From contig OZ038455.1 of the NCBI GenBank assembly GCA_964036195.1, positions 16,261,855 through 16,325,854 of the forward strand: a DNA stretch of 64,000 bases, given 5' to 3'. The notes beneath the pieces were generated by a model. It was not told the origin of the DNA. It saw only the letters and a list, made by a program, of their open reading frames with translations, and did not search any database. The stretch comes from Sphaerolaimus hirsutus. Its lineage: Eukaryota > Nematoda > Chromadorea > Monhysterida > Sphaerolaimidae. The position numbers and the translations under genes are program-made. Shown here one piece after another: positions 23,006 through 33,941 of this stretch. Numbering within the stretch: the first letter of the stretch is position 1; each line of letters opens with the position of its first letter.

Positions 23006-24384
23006 TAGGGCTCCAACTCGACTCGACTCGTGACTCGAGGGTAAAATTGGGTACTGACTCGACTCGGCCGACTTTACCGGAAAAATATGCCCTGACTCGA
23101 GACTCGAGGTTTCTGCCTGACTCGACTCGAAATATTGACAAATTTCGAGTCGGGGTTACGATTAAATAATGTCAAAAAAGTTCAATTTTGATATGAATTT
23201 TTTTGACATATTTTTCAAAAATTTGTGCACAAATGCGCATTTCCACTCCAGATGCATGATATATCATTGATTGGCTTGGCATATGTATTGAATAAAGTTA
23301 AAACTCGAGTTTCTTTATGCCAACCATGCCATGTTGTGGTGCCTATGATGTAGCCAGTGTAATGGCATGAATCCGTTTGTCTAGGCAAAATTTGTGTGGT
23401 AAGAGAGCCCCCACCATTCATTCACCATTACAGAGGGTAAACAAATACTCCTTTTCAAAAATACCTGATAAATCCCAGGTTGTAGCCAGGGACGTAGCCA
23501 GGATTTTTTGAGCGGGGGGGGGGCGGATTGTATACAGAGCCTGGCGAATGGGGGGGGCGGCGCCCCCCCCCCCTAAAATTTGACCCCAGTGGTAAATAAA
23601 GGAATGGCGCCTTGGCACCAGCACCATTTGTAGGAATCGAGATTTGTCGGAGTCGGGATCGGGATCGGGATTGGTATTTTGAGATTTCGGGATCAGGATC
23701 GGGATTGGCCGGGATTGGGGTCACGGGATCGGGATCGGGATTGGCTTTTTTTCGGGATCGGGGTCTAGGGATAGAGATTTTCGTCACTGTTCTGGCATTC
23801 ACAGTTGTTCATAAAGGTCTCAAAACACTGTTGGATGCCAGAAAAGTGACATAAAATGGACGCTGGGGGTTTGCATTCACATTTTTGCACACAAAAATGT
23901 CATTTTTTCACTTTTTATAATTTCCACCATTTTTTCCGGGATCGGGATCCCGGACTTGGGAGATTCTCGGGATCGGGATTTGAAAGTTTTCGGGATCGGG
24001 ATTGGTATTTTTGGATTTCGGGATCGGGATTGGGGTTTCGGGATCGGGATTGGGACTGCTAAATCCCGGAATTTCACGGGATCCGGGATCGGGATCCCGT
24101 TTGAACCCTACCTGTAAGGTGATATTTTCACTTTATTTTGATAGTAAAATCAACCGTTGGAATTTAGACTTCGTTAAGTGTGTGTGAAAACATTGGTAGA
24201 GAAACCAGTATCTAAAATATCTGCAAGGGTCATACCAAAAAGTAACGCATCCGACTCGACTCTCGAAATTTTTGCCTGACTCGACTTTTCACTGACTTGC
24301 AGAACTTGACTCGCCAACTCGACCGGAAAAATTTTGGGATGCGACCCGAACTCGAGTCTGAAAAAATCGAGTTTCGAGCCTTAC
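23006..24384. mobile_element. GACTCGA-repeat element, carrying nested elements
   Basis: The left end TAGGGCTCCAACTCGACTCG and the right end AATCGAGTTTCGAGCCTTA are imperfect inverted repeats with arrays of GACTCGA inside. The middle is occupied by a GGGACGTAGCCAGG fragment (about 23487-23600) and by a GGGATC-repeat hAT relative (about 23640-24110). No clean target duplication was found. Confidence 0.55.
23640..24110. mobile_element. hAT-type relative, GGGATC repeats
   Basis: The right terminus GGGATCCCGTTTGAACCCTA is intact; the left terminus is degraded. It shares with 41645-42181 both the GGGATCGGGATTGG arrays and a unique core (TTCTGGCATTCACAGTTGTT and following), in opposite orientation. 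Confidence 0.7.
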
Positions 24385-24426
24385 CTACACACCTAGTTTT
24401 CACCGTGACGTGACGTGGGTGAGAAC

Positions 24427-24556
24427 TAACGATGGCAAACCCCCCAGAAAAAAAGTATTTTAATTTTTCAAGTGTTTTTTTCTAAATTGACATTTCGAAT
24501 TTTCTTATTTTTTCCCAAATTACGTGCCGAAATTCGAATCTTTTTTGCCATCGTTA
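24427..24556. mobile_element. 130-bp hAT-type element
   Basis: Ends TAACGATGGCAAA and TTTGCCATCGTTA, with the perfect 8-bp duplication GTGAGAAC (24419-24426, 24557-24564). It is inserted into a CTAGTTTTCACCGTGAC element whose left part starts near 24387 and whose interior words resume at 24566. Confidence 0.88.
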
Positions 24557-25016
24557 GTGAGAACTGAAATGGCGACATTCAGCCTACTATTATTGTATGC
24601 TATGAGTGCCATATTACCTCGAATTATCCGGCACGACTCAAATCAATAAATCGAATATTGCAATGTGTTAAACACGTAATTTCCCAAACATCTGCTAAAA
24701 ACCAATCAACATGTCATGAAATGTCGCTTCATCTGTTTAGACTTTTTTTCCGGCAGCGCGCTGCAAATTAACCACGCGATCTGCCCCTTCCCCGCGACGT
24801 ATTGCGTATTTTAACACCGGCGATAACTACATTTGCGTAAATTTGTTTCACCCATCATAACGTGAACCGATCCGCATTTGCATTTTACTGTAAATACCGC
24901 ATCGTCGAAAATTTACAGACGCCCAGCAAAATTGAAGCCTGCTTTCGACAAAGTGAGGCAGCGACCGCGATAGTTTTCTAGATCACAAAAAGCACATTTT
25001 CTCTTGCACAAGTGGT

Positions 25017-25032
25017 GGCCCTGAAGAGGGCC
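25017..25032 (-). terminator. Histone H2A mRNA 3' stem-loop
   Basis: The minus strand reads GGCCCTCTTCAGGGCC followed by ACCACTTGTG, starting 47 bp after the H2A coding region. It is identical to the H3 stem-loop. Confidence 0.92.
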
Positions 25033-25078
25033 GTTGGGTTAGGTTCAGAGTCGACTCTCGTCACTCCATCCAGCCAAT

Positions 25079-25462
25079 CTACTTGGCCTTCTCCCCACCA
25101 GTCTTCTTGGGCAACAACACAGCCTGTATGTTGGGCAGGACGCCGCCCTGCGCGATGGTTACGCCGCTCAGCAGCTTGTTCAGCTCCTCGTCGTTGCGGA
25201 TGGCCAGCTGCAGGTGCCGCGGGATGATGCGCGTCTTCTTGTTGTCCCTGGCCGCGTTGCCCGCCAGCTCCAGCACCTCGGCGGCCAGGTACTCGAGCAC
25301 TGCGGCCAGGTAGACTGGGGCGCCGCTGCCCACGCGCTCGGCGTAGTTGCCCTTGCGCAGCAGCCGGTGGATGCGGCCCACGGGGAACTGCAGCCCCGCC
25401 CTGGACGAGCGCGACTTGGACTTGCCCTTGGCTTTGCCTCCTTTGCCTCCGCGACCGGACAT
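25079..25462 (-). CDS. H2A: Histone H2A
   Basis: Intronless, 127 residues. It starts [20 protein letters not shown], contains [19 protein letters not shown], the acidic-patch helix and VLLPKKT, and ends GGEKAK. The short tail lacks an SQ motif, so it is not H2A.X, and loop sequences are canonical rather than H2A.Z. The ATG at 25462 was chosen over the longer open frame because homology starts there. It is transcribed away from H2B with a shared 271-bp promoter; a TATA box lies 83 bp before the ATG. Confidence 0.98.
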   Translation of the reverse strand: MSGRGGKGGKAKGKSKSRSSRAGLQFPVGRIHRLLRKGNYAERVGSGAPVYLAAVLEYLAAEVLELAGNAARDNKKTRIIPRHLQLAIRNDEELNKLLSGVTIAQGGVLPNIQAVLLPKKTGGEKAK

Positions 25463-25544
25463 GATTTTGGATTTGGGGGCTTGGAAAAGACGAGAAAAGA
25501 GCGCGACTACACGATTTTTGAATTTGAACATGCGGCGCGAGCAT

Positions 25545-25550
25545 TTTATA
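25545..25550 (-). promoter_or_regulatory. TATA box of H2A
   Basis: TATAAA on the minus strand (in CGTATAAAATGCTC), 83 bp upstream of the H2A ATG and inside the divergent H2A-H2B promoter. Confidence 0.75.
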
Positions 25551-25640
25551 CGCACGCGCGGCGTACTCTCCGCCCACCGGTGGGCACCGGAATGTATCGC
25601 GTGCTCAGGGCCATTGCAATGCACGCGCGCACGGCGGGGC

Positions 25641-25650
25641 AAATAAAATA
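25641..25650 (+). promoter_or_regulatory. TATA-like box of H2B
   Basis: AAATAAAATA, 84-93 bp upstream of the H2B ATG, at the same spacing as the H2A and H4 TATA boxes. Confidence 0.55.
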
Positions 25651-25733
25651 GCGCCGCGCCGCCTGCCCGGCACCCAGTCTGTCTCAGTGCATTCAAACCC
25701 CGAACACACAAACGCCACCACTCAACCCGCACC

Positions 25734-26105
25734 ATGCCGCCCAAACCCTCCGCCAAAGGCGCCAAAAAGGCGGCCAAGTCGCAGAAAGCCGCTCGCACGG
25801 GCGACAAGAAACGCCGCCACAAGCGCAAAGAATCCTTCGCCAGCTACGTGTACAAGGTGCTCAAGCAGGTGCACCCCGACACGGGAATCAGCTCCAAGGC
25901 CATGTCCATCATGAACTCGTTCGTGAACGACATATTCGAGCGGATCGCGGGCGAGGCGTCGCGCCTGGCGCAGTACAACAAGAAGCACACGATCACGAGC
26001 CGCGAGGTGCAGACCAGCGTCAGGTTGCTGCTCCCCGGCGAGCTGGCCAAGCACGCCGTCAGCGAGGGCACCAAGGCTGTCACCAAGTACACCAGCTCCA
26101 AGTAG
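25734..26105 (+). CDS. H2B: Histone H2B
   Basis: Intronless, 123 residues. It starts [15 protein letters not shown], has a basic N-terminal tail, [20 protein letters not shown] and [20 protein letters not shown], and ends KYTSSK. It pairs with H2A in the nucleosome core. Some positions are unusual compared with the arthropod and mollusc H2B I remember: [10 protein letters not shown] where most have Y-x-IYIYKVLK, and [17 protein letters not shown] where RIAAEASRLAHYNKRST is common. These differences could help place the organism. A canonical stem-loop follows. Confidence 0.98.
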   Translation: MPPKPSAKGAKKAAKSQKAARTGDKKRRHKRKESFASYVYKVLKQVHPDTGISSKAMSIMNSFVNDIFERIAGEASRLAQYNKKHTITSREVQTSVRLLLPGELAKHAVSEGTKAVTKYTSSK

Positions 26106-26144
26106 GGCGCTGTGCGTCACTGAGATTCAATCCACTAACCCAAC

Positions 26145-26160
26145 GGCCCTCTTCAGGGCC
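26145..26160 (+). terminator. Histone H2B mRNA 3' stem-loop
   Basis: GGCCCTCTTCAGGGCC preceded by CAAC and followed by ACCACTCGTG, 40 bp after the H2B stop. Confidence 0.93.
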
Positions 26161-26607
26161 ACCACTCGTGCGAGAGAACCAGTGTGCATGTGCGACCGTT
26201 TTTCACTCGTTCTATTCTACAATATTCGTTGGTGATGCGCGTAGAACCCCCAGCGTCCGGAAATGTCATCCGCAATTTTCAAAAGGGTGTGGATGGCGGT
26301 ACACCGTTAATTTCGTGATCACTCTGCAACCATACCGAACAGCAAAAAAGCCTACCTAATTCACGTTTGAATTGGAACAGCGGTGCTGACGGCAGTTCAT
26401 GACAAATACTCTGGTCTACCAAAATACCCACACGTATTACTGGTTAGGTATCCGAGAAATTCATTGCAGGTAGAAAAATTACCTGAGAAGGTTATTGCGT
26501 GTAAAAAAACCCTGCGTAGACAAACCCACAGCTTTCCATTTACATAGGTGTGTAGAATGTTCGGAATAATGCGAAGAGCTTATAAAATTGCACGGGGGTC
26601 TGGGCTC
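26161..26607. other. No gene seen
   Basis: Flank of the H2B gene; short frames only. Confidence 0.4.
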
Positions 26608-26815
26608 ATACACGCTAGTTGACATCGCACATTCGTGTCAATGTCAACTTAATAACACAAACCAGATTTTTGAAGCTACATGTCTAACCGAGACAATGAA
26701 AATTACATGTCCTGATGTAAAATCAACTATGCTTTATCAGATACAGTTGAAATGACATAATTCACTAAAATTTAGTTGACACGAATTCAGTTGACGTCCA
26801 GCGTGTGTGGCGCCA
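26608..26815. mobile_element. GGCCC-CACAC-CTAGTT element, GTTGACA type
   Basis: Left end GGGCTCATACACGCTAGTTG followed by ACATCGCAC; right end AGTTGACGTCCAGCGTGTGTGG then CGCCATTAT. The inverted repeats are worn. AT-rich interior. Confidence 0.6.
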
Positions 26816-27464
26816 TTATCACGAGTTTAAAAATGTTGCTCAAGCAATGAAACTAATTCCACGGCGTACGTTGACGACAAGAAATACCATATTTCGAATT
26901 TAGAAATACCTGGCCTACATGGGGGGGGGTATTCAAGGATATACGGTAATAAAAAAACCCGTGCTGAAACATGTGTGTGCGTGTGTGTGTGTGTTTGTCA
27001 CTGCAACTTCCCTCAACCTCATTAAGCTCCTCAAACATCAACGTCATTGACACATTGTCAAAAAATATGCAGATTACCCATAAGAACCCGACGAAAGCAA
27101 TCAAAGATTCAGAAATTTCATCATTTTGGGAAAACAAACAAAGGGTATTACTCCGATAATCATTACAAAGATAATCTGCTCAACGATGGCGGGTGCACCC
27201 ATGCGATCATCACATTCACATGCCGTATTCAATGCATGGCAGGTGGTCGCCGGGCACGTGACCCGCAGCGCGGCACCCCATTTCCACGGTCAAACCGATC
27301 CCTCACTCACTCAGCGATCCATAGTCCTTGGGCGCCGAACAAAGAACCACTGCACAGCAGGTGGCGCCGCACCGCACGGCTCCGACTATGGCGGCTGCTG
27401 GCCAACGCGCAAACAAAACGGGAGTCACGCATCCCGCCCCTGCCGCCGCGCCAACGCGCGCGCA

Positions 27465-27859
<395 letters not shown>

Positions 27860-27902
27860 GCTGCTCAGCTGGATGCGAGGCGATGATCTCAATCAACCCA
27901 AC

Positions 27903-27918
27903 GGCCCTCTTTAGGGCC
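27903..27918 (+). terminator. Histone H4 mRNA 3' stem-loop
   Basis: GGCCCTCTTTAGGGCC preceded by CAAC and followed by ACCACTTGTG. One loop base differs from the other three stem-loops. Confidence 0.93.
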
Positions 27919-28380
27919 ACCACTTGTGCGAGGGAACTGTTGTGCATCTTTAAGGTCGTCACATTTATGTCTTAGTACCCTGGCAAAGGTGGCTACTAAA
28001 TTCCTAGTGAAAACTCAGTTGACAAGGCACAGAAACGTTTTTGCTAACAATAAACCAGTTTCGCAATCGCCTTCAAAAAACACGTTCAAAATTTTAATTT
28101 TTTCAGCTTTCTGAGCGGACACAGTAAGCTCATGCGAATTGAAATTTACAACAGCCAGAGGCTTTCCAGAAAGATTTTTGAAATGAACAACTGACATCTA
28201 CATTTCAAGCTGCACAGGTATTCATGTTGCGAGTGAACTTGGGTATACATTTGGAAAGAATCACCGCACGGTAATGTCGTGCAATGCGAACGAAGTCTTC
28301 GAACGCCAGGAATTATACCCATGCGGCAGTGAATGCAAACGTAATAAGGAGCATCGCTATATTGCACGCATTAAATAGCT
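27919..28380. other. No gene seen
   Basis: Flank of H4, AT-rich, short frames only. Confidence 0.4.
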
Positions 28381-28900
28381 GTGAGCAGGGGTATCTTGAA
28401 TTTTGACCCTCCGAGTGGTTGGATAGATAGCAAATCGCTCCTCCGGAGGGATAGATGGCTGAATAATTTTCTGGGGGGGGGGGGTTGTGGTGGTTCGATA
28501 CATAGGCTTTTTCGGGGCATAGAAGGAAGAAAAGGAGGAAAAATCGCTAAAAGTAGGTGTAAAATAGCTCAAAATGGGTATACAAGAGCATATAGTACTT
28601 AAAATAGCTGAAAATAGGCAGTTAGATGCATGAACTAGTGATTTTGGAGGTGAAAATCTATATATAGGTGTGAAAAATAGCGATTTTGAGCGAAAATAGG
28701 GTTATAGTTTCTGAAAAATCGCTCCAGATAGCTAGATAGTTGGGCGATTTGGGGGGGGGGGGGTTAGGGGGTAGTAGCCCAAAATTTTGCCTCCGGGATA
28801 GATAGATAGCTGAGCGGCCTCCGGGATAGATAGATAGCTGGGCGGTTTGGGGGGGGTAACCCCCCCCCCCCACCAACCCCCCCCCATTCGAGACCCCTGG
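28381..28900. repeat. GATAGATAGCT and poly-G low-complexity element
   Basis: GGGATAGATAGATAGCTGAG words and G or C homopolymer runs recur, with AAAATAGC words between. Related words (CAGCTATCTATCTATCCC) occur at about 48105-48125. Probably a degraded dispersed element. Confidence 0.45.
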
Positions 28901-28967
28901 CTGTGAGCGACGAGCTATTTGTACAGCGGCACCAGCGATGGAAAAGCGCCGTCCGTTAGACCTGGGG

Positions 28968-29110
28968 GCAGGCAGTTCCAAGCCCTGCAAAGTAAAATGT
29001 CAATCAAAACAAAAGATTTCATTACCGAATTTGCATGACAATTGACAGTTTACTTTGCATTTGACTTTACATTTGACACTTTACTTTACCTTGCTTGGGA
29101 CTGCCACCTG
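28968..29110. mobile_element. Introner-like element
   Basis: The left end GGGGGCAGGCAGTTCCAAGC and CCTGCAAAGTAAAATGTCAA face a right end of TTTACCTTGCTTGGGACTGC then CACCTG. CTG flanks both sides, fitting a 3-bp target duplication. Not inside a recognised gene. Confidence 0.55.
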
Positions 29111-29714
29111 TAGATGAAAAACCTGTGACAAATTTTCAATTACATTACAAAAGTTGCATGCAGTAGGTATTGTTAGCTAGCTACAAGTGTAAACTTACAA
29201 TTATTGATAACAATTGTTTGCATTTTCAGTAGAAGAACTACTGGAGTGTCAAATTTCAAGCAATGTTGCAATTGTGATGACAAATGCCATGCATAGTGCA
29301 AATTGTGTATCCAATGTTTTTTTTGTATCCAAAGCTTATGATTTGTATCCAATATAAAAATTAAGATTTCATTACAATTTGCTTGACGATTGACACTTAA
29401 ATTTATATTTGTCATGACAATTGACATTTTGCATGACATTTTACATGAAATCTGACACTTTACAAAGCTAGGGACTGCCCCCAGTTCCGCCAATAAACAG
29501 GTAGAAGCTCAAGCAACAAGATACATTTTTTACAAAAATGTGGATTTTTGTACAATTTTACAAAATCACCACTTTAAAATTTTTTTTAACAAAAATTCGA
29601 ATTTTTATCAACTTTTCTTTTTCTTTTTTCTTTTCCATTTTATGTTATTCTTACATTTTCCATTTCATTTTTATTCTTTTCTGAGATTTTGCCAACACTG
29701 GCCATGACGACCAG
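29111..29714. repeat. Degraded introner-like fragments and AT-rich DNA
   Basis: Words TGACATTTTGCATGACATTT and CTAGGGACTGCCCCCAG (about 29400-29484) belong to the same family, but no left terminus is clear. The rest is poly-T-rich. Confidence 0.4.
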
Positions 29715-29909
29715 GTGGCAGTCCCAAGCCCTGTAAAGTGTAAAGTAAAGTGTCAAATGTAAAGTCAAATGCAAAGTAAACTGTCAATTGTCATGCAAAG
29801 TTCAGTAATAAAATCTTTTCTTTTTTGCTTTGATTGACACTTGACTTTGCATTTGACTTTACATTTGACACTTTATTTTACACTTTACAGGGCCTGGGAC
29901 TGCCCCCTG
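29715..29909. mobile_element. Introner-like element
   Basis: Starts GTGGCAGTCCCAAGCCCTGT after CAG and ends ACAGGGCCTGGGACTGCCCC before CTG. The inner words TAAAGTGTCAAATGTAAAG and GACTTTACATTTGACAC are inverted repeats. Not in a recognised gene, so it shows the family outside introns. Confidence 0.7.
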
Positions 29910-30774
29910 AAACACGGTCGGCACTGGCAATTTTTGGGACAGCCCCGCACAGGTGCCATAAGTTGGCCGCGTCAAGAAACAAGTTTTTGTGAGCACCCTG
30001 AAAAAAGCTAGATTTAATAAGTTATGTTTTTTTTACATGGGAAGCGCGCGGTGGGAGTTGTCAACTTCTGATCAGAATCGACGAGTAGATAGGAAAGTGG
30101 CAAAGAAACTGGTAATGGGTAGCAATCAAATTTTGACATCTCGCTCAAATTTTGACTGAAATCAAAGCTCGCCGCATATAAATTCAGTTGATTAGTAATG
30201 TAACAGACCCATGGTGCTAGCGCCACAGCAAAAAGCGCCATGGTCATTTTGGCGCTTTTTTCGTGTGGCGTTCAGTCCCGCACTTAGGAAAAGCCCTTTG
30301 GCGCTTGGCACCAAAGCCATGGCGGTTCTTACATCACTACGATTGACATTTCACCACCTCAAACTTGGCACACCTAAACCAACGTAAACGTAAACACTGG
30401 TTCGCATTTGATTCGTTATATCTGTTGCTGACACAAATGACAGCGTGTAAAAAGCTGTTTATTTTGCCATATCGATACAGAATATCGTCGATTTTTTGTT
30501 CAGAGGAATACAATATTTGGGGGTTCATATATTTACTGCAATCGCATTCCCGAAAGTAAAGATAACTGGGTGTAACAAGTATAAATACATTCATAGCTAA
30601 AGCGGTAAGCATTGGCGAACTGGTTGAAAAAAATAAATTCAATTTGAGCGAGCAGAGTAACAAATCGCCCAGCTGTGTCGATCATGGTATCTGGCATGGA
30701 GACCTAACTGGATTGAACATAACTCATTAAAAACCATGCATGATCCTAAAAATATCTTAGTTACGCAAGTCAGC
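29910..30774. other. No gene seen; GCGCCA remnants
   Basis: AGCGCCATGG/GGCGCTT words at 30220-30340, ending TTCTTACATCACTAC, are a remnant of the TAGTGATG-type family. The following 430 bp is the 3' flank of glyoxalase I (minus strand). Confidence 0.4.
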
Positions 30775-32943
30775 TCAAGCGGTTTCAGGCACGTAATTAG
30801 GATTGAAAATTTCTATCCAATACTCATCTGGATCCTTGATAAATGCGAGTCCCTTCATTTTACCATCGTCAGGTTTCTTGACAAACTGTACGCCCAGTTT
30901 CTCAAACCGCTCGCACGCCCTGTGTGATTCGGTCCTTTTGCATTTTGTCAAGCCAGGCACGTATCCAGGATTTTTCTAGGGGGGGGGGGCGTACAGTAGG
31001 CTCAGACTCCCCCCCTCGTAAAATTTCGCCCAAACGGAGACAAAATGGCGCTGACACCAAGGACGTATCCAGGGGGACGGGGGGGGGGCTGCAGCCCCCC
31101 CCCTTCGCGGGTGAGACCGGAAAAATCCGAGGAAAAAGCAGTTTTCGGTGGCGATTTCCAAGGTGACATGTAAAAATTTTGCGCGCGAGCGCGCATCTAT
31201 CCACCGTACACGGTATTTATCAAAACATCGGTGCCTGTAAGCTCAAATCGATGTAAAATACACCGAATTCGTGCGTTTCTTTCTATATGTATGTATTTTT
31301 ACATACAAATCAGCTATTTTTGGCGCCAGCGCCAACGGTGCTATGGCGTGGCGCCCACGAATGGCGCCAGCGCCATGGCACCATTTCGTCACTATTGAAA
31401 GAAAATTTTTAGGGGGGGGGGGCTGAGCCCCCCCCCGTTCGCCAGCCTCCGTAAACAAGCAGCCCCCCCGCTCAAAAATCCTGGATACGTCCCTGGCTGA
31501 CACTATTTGTAGGCGACACGCCATGGCGCCGAGAACCGCGTTGGCGCCGAGAACCGCTGTGTACAAATATATGTACATGCATGCACACCGTTGAGTGCAT
31601 TTAATGGTGATTCAGGACTGCAGCTACTGATTTGGTGAAAATACAGCTTGCGTAATGGTAAGCTAGGCGCTTGCGTGCAAAATTTTCACGGACACTTCTG
31701 AAAATGGGTACTGGAAGTTGTACACATTTTTCGGCATTTTTATGTCCAACCCGGGAACGCAGCCCCCTGGATACGACCTTGGGTCAAACCAAATGACCAG
31801 TAGGAAACATGGGCATGACGCATATGGCTGAAATAAACACAAACAATGCACCAACTTGTACACATCGTTGACGGCGATGCCGATGTGGCCGAAGCCGCGG
31901 GGGTCGCTGTTGCCGTTGTGGTAAGCCACTGCCGGGTCCGACTCGCTGCCCCAGTTGCTGCGCGTTTGCAATCGGAACGTTTGTTTCCATTACTTTGAAG
32001 CAATTTTGGTGTTCGGATAGGCGGAGCTTGTAACCAGTACGGTAATGACGCTATAGGGACCTGGTTTTTTCAACAAAAAAGTGGGTTTAAAAAACAACGG
32101 TTTCGATGGCAAGGTTTTTAAATAACTAACCCGGCCACGCCTAACTGACTCACTGGGTATTTTGAATTTTTTTGCGCTGAACTATCGTCACTTTTTGCAT
32201 TTAACGGTCAAGCGAAATTAATAATCCTAACAGAGAAAACGACAAACTATGTGAGCTCCAAAGTGGCTGGCTGGTTGAGTGCCCATTTTCTCCTCTCGTC
32301 ATCATCGGAGGGCATGACGGAACCCGCCGGCGGATACCCCATGAAAAACAAAGTGAATTTCATGGCCGGAAAATCTAGCTTTTTAAGCAGCCTGTGCGGG
32401 GTTGTTTTTACGGGGCACTATTTATGCGGCTTACCTAGTCTGTTATTATTACGAAGGGGTATAAAAATAATCGCCAGTGAGATTATCCAACTATTAAACA
32501 ACAATTATGAAGACTTGGAACCGTGGAAAACAACGCCCTGACAAAAGGACATTGCACATTAGCAGTTTTTTTGCTAAAAAACTTACGACGTTACCTACTC
32601 ATTTTCTGACGATTTCCGTTCAATTAGATAACTATGACTTAACATATAAATCACATGTATTTTTAAAAACACGCAAAAAACAAATTCAAACTCACGTCAT
32701 ACCTAATACATTTGTGTAGAACGGCAATGACTTTCGGGGATCCTTTATTCGCATCATTGTCTGTTGGAAAAAGAAATCCTGCGAGAAAATAAATGAGATA
32801 AGATTTTTGGCCTTTTTATTGGCTGGATTGGCTTTTATGGAACATCAAATTGGCCTTTTTAGAAATCAAATCAGATACACCTTTGTAGCGTCATCTTTCG
32901 GCTTACACAATTGCGCAATTTCTTCGTCGCTTATCGGCGCCAT
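30775..32943 (-). CDS. GLO1: Glyoxalase I (lactoylglutathione lyase)
   Basis: Five exons on the minus strand, all in phase: 32943-32881, 32778-32696, 32391-32248, 31957-31856 and 30919-30775 (TGA); 178 residues (human about 184). It isomerises the methylglyoxal-glutathione hemithioacetal to S-lactoylglutathione in the cytosol. Landmarks: [66 protein letters not shown] and YWIEIFNPN. The four expected metal ligands are present: Gln of FQQT, Glu94 of LELT, His121 of GHIG and Glu167 of YWIE. An unusual DPDEYW replaces the common DPDGYW. The start is supported by homology of SDEEIAQLC. It overlaps the stop of an upstream same-strand ORF. The last intron (936 bp) holds an element. Confidence 0.93.
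30951..31500. mobile_element. GACGTATCCAGG element with G/C runs
   Basis: CACGTATCCAGGATTTTTCT near 30957 faces AAATCCTGGATACGTCCCTG at about 31478; a further GGACGTATCCAGGGGG lies at 31062. It contains runs of eight or more G or C and a GGCGCC patch. It lies in the last intron of glyoxalase I. A fragment (GGGACGTAGCCAGGATTTT) is at about 23487. Confidence 0.6.
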
Positions 32944-33278
32944 GATCCAGTTTCAATCCAACGCAAAATGTTGTGCCAAATGGAGTCCGGGTCTTTGCTC
33001 GATGAACCTAAACGGTAATAAACTCTTATCAGTTCTGGGGTTAAAGAAAAAAAATCGGGGAAAAATTACGCAGGTGCAATCTGGCATGATGCCAAAAATA
33101 GTCCGCGAAACCAACTTTTGAAATAAACAAAAGCACCGCCTCCGATAATACTGAATCCTCCGAACAAACTTTTCCAGGGGATAGCGTATTCAGTCGGGCG
33201 GCCCTCTGGCAGTTTGAAGAAACTCTGTTCAGCCCAACCTTTGCGTGTTATAGCCAAAATTGGCCGGGAAATCCGCAT
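32931..33278 (-). CDS. 88-residue single-pass membrane protein, unrecognised
   Basis: Two exons on the minus strand: 33278-33116 and 33034-32931 (TAA), joined in phase 1 across an 81-bp intron with a strong acceptor (T-rich tract, CCCCAG). The protein starts MRISRPILAITRKGWAEQSF, has a hydrophobic segment around SLFGGFSIIGGGAFVYF (residues about 38-54), then a basic/aromatic tail ending [17 protein letters not shown]. Size, basic N-terminus and one membrane helix would suit a small mitochondrial inner-membrane subunit, but I recognise no family. Its stop lies 13 bases inside the glyoxalase I reading frame, and its ATG is 29 bp below the stop of the next gene upstream. If the intron is not used, the frame ends at 33066 (70 residues). 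Confidence 0.5.
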
Positions 33279-33307
33279 TCGGTACGACGAAACATAGATT
33301 TCGAAAT

Positions 33308-33941
33308 TTATTTATCATTTGCTGCGTGAAGATTATATTTGGATACACAGTCGTTCGCCATTTTGCGGGTGGCTGTTGTTATTTTCACAATGGTCACTCT
33401 TTTACATAGCTTATAGCGGTATATATCATGAAAACGGTACACAGCCTTAGATTTCAGTGTGATATCTCCGAAGGGCTGCCGACGTGTTCCAAGCATAAAG
33501 TGCATGTATCCAAAAAGACTCTAATAAATAAAAATACAAATATTACAAATCACGTACGGTTCGAGATTTAATTGACACGCCATGTTTTTCGGCCAGCCCG
33601 ATCGCTCCATTTACCTGAATAATACAAGCTGCATGATTCAATGTTGTACCAACAAGTCGCCGCAACAAACCGATGAAATGTACTAAGGAAAATCAATGAA
33701 TGTCTCGATCGTGTTTGAAAAACGTGTCTGGCGATTAAATTTCGCGCTTAGGTTCCTAATGTTTCGGTCAAGCATGTGCAACTCTGAGTTTCCGCGACCC
33801 TGACACTTCATAAAATTATAATTATCCAAAAATCGCATTGCAAAATGTTGCGGTTGCCCACACCTCCGATGGACATGGGAAATAGCTCGATTGGCAGAGG
33901 GAAACCTTTGGACATTTGCCAAAATTTCAGTCCATGGCAAT
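33308..33941 (-). CDS. Unrecognised gene, 3' exons
   Basis: Three phase-compatible minus-strand exons: 33941-33724, 33682-33615 and 33520-33308 (TAA). The introns are very short (41 and 94 bp) with good T-rich acceptors; one donor is strong (CAG|GTAAAT), the other weak (CAC|GTTTTT). The product is basic and aromatic: segments include LPWTEILANVQRFPS, CGQPQHFAMRFLDNYNFMKC, FIGLLRRLVGTTLNHAAC and HFMLGTRRQPFGDITLKSKA. No family recognised, and the 5' end was not found; the frame stays open about 100 bp upstream of the acceptor at 33942. It could be a single longer exon followed by decay, but the phase agreement over two junctions argues for a gene. Confidence 0.4.

Noticed and set aside
25079-25828. 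249-codon frame containing H2A
   Set aside because: Only the last 127 codons are H2A. The upstream part crosses the TATA box and the divergent H2B promoter, so it is chance extension.
32251-32541. Plus-strand frame of 96 codons
   Set aside because: Antisense shadow of glyoxalase I exon 3 on the minus strand.
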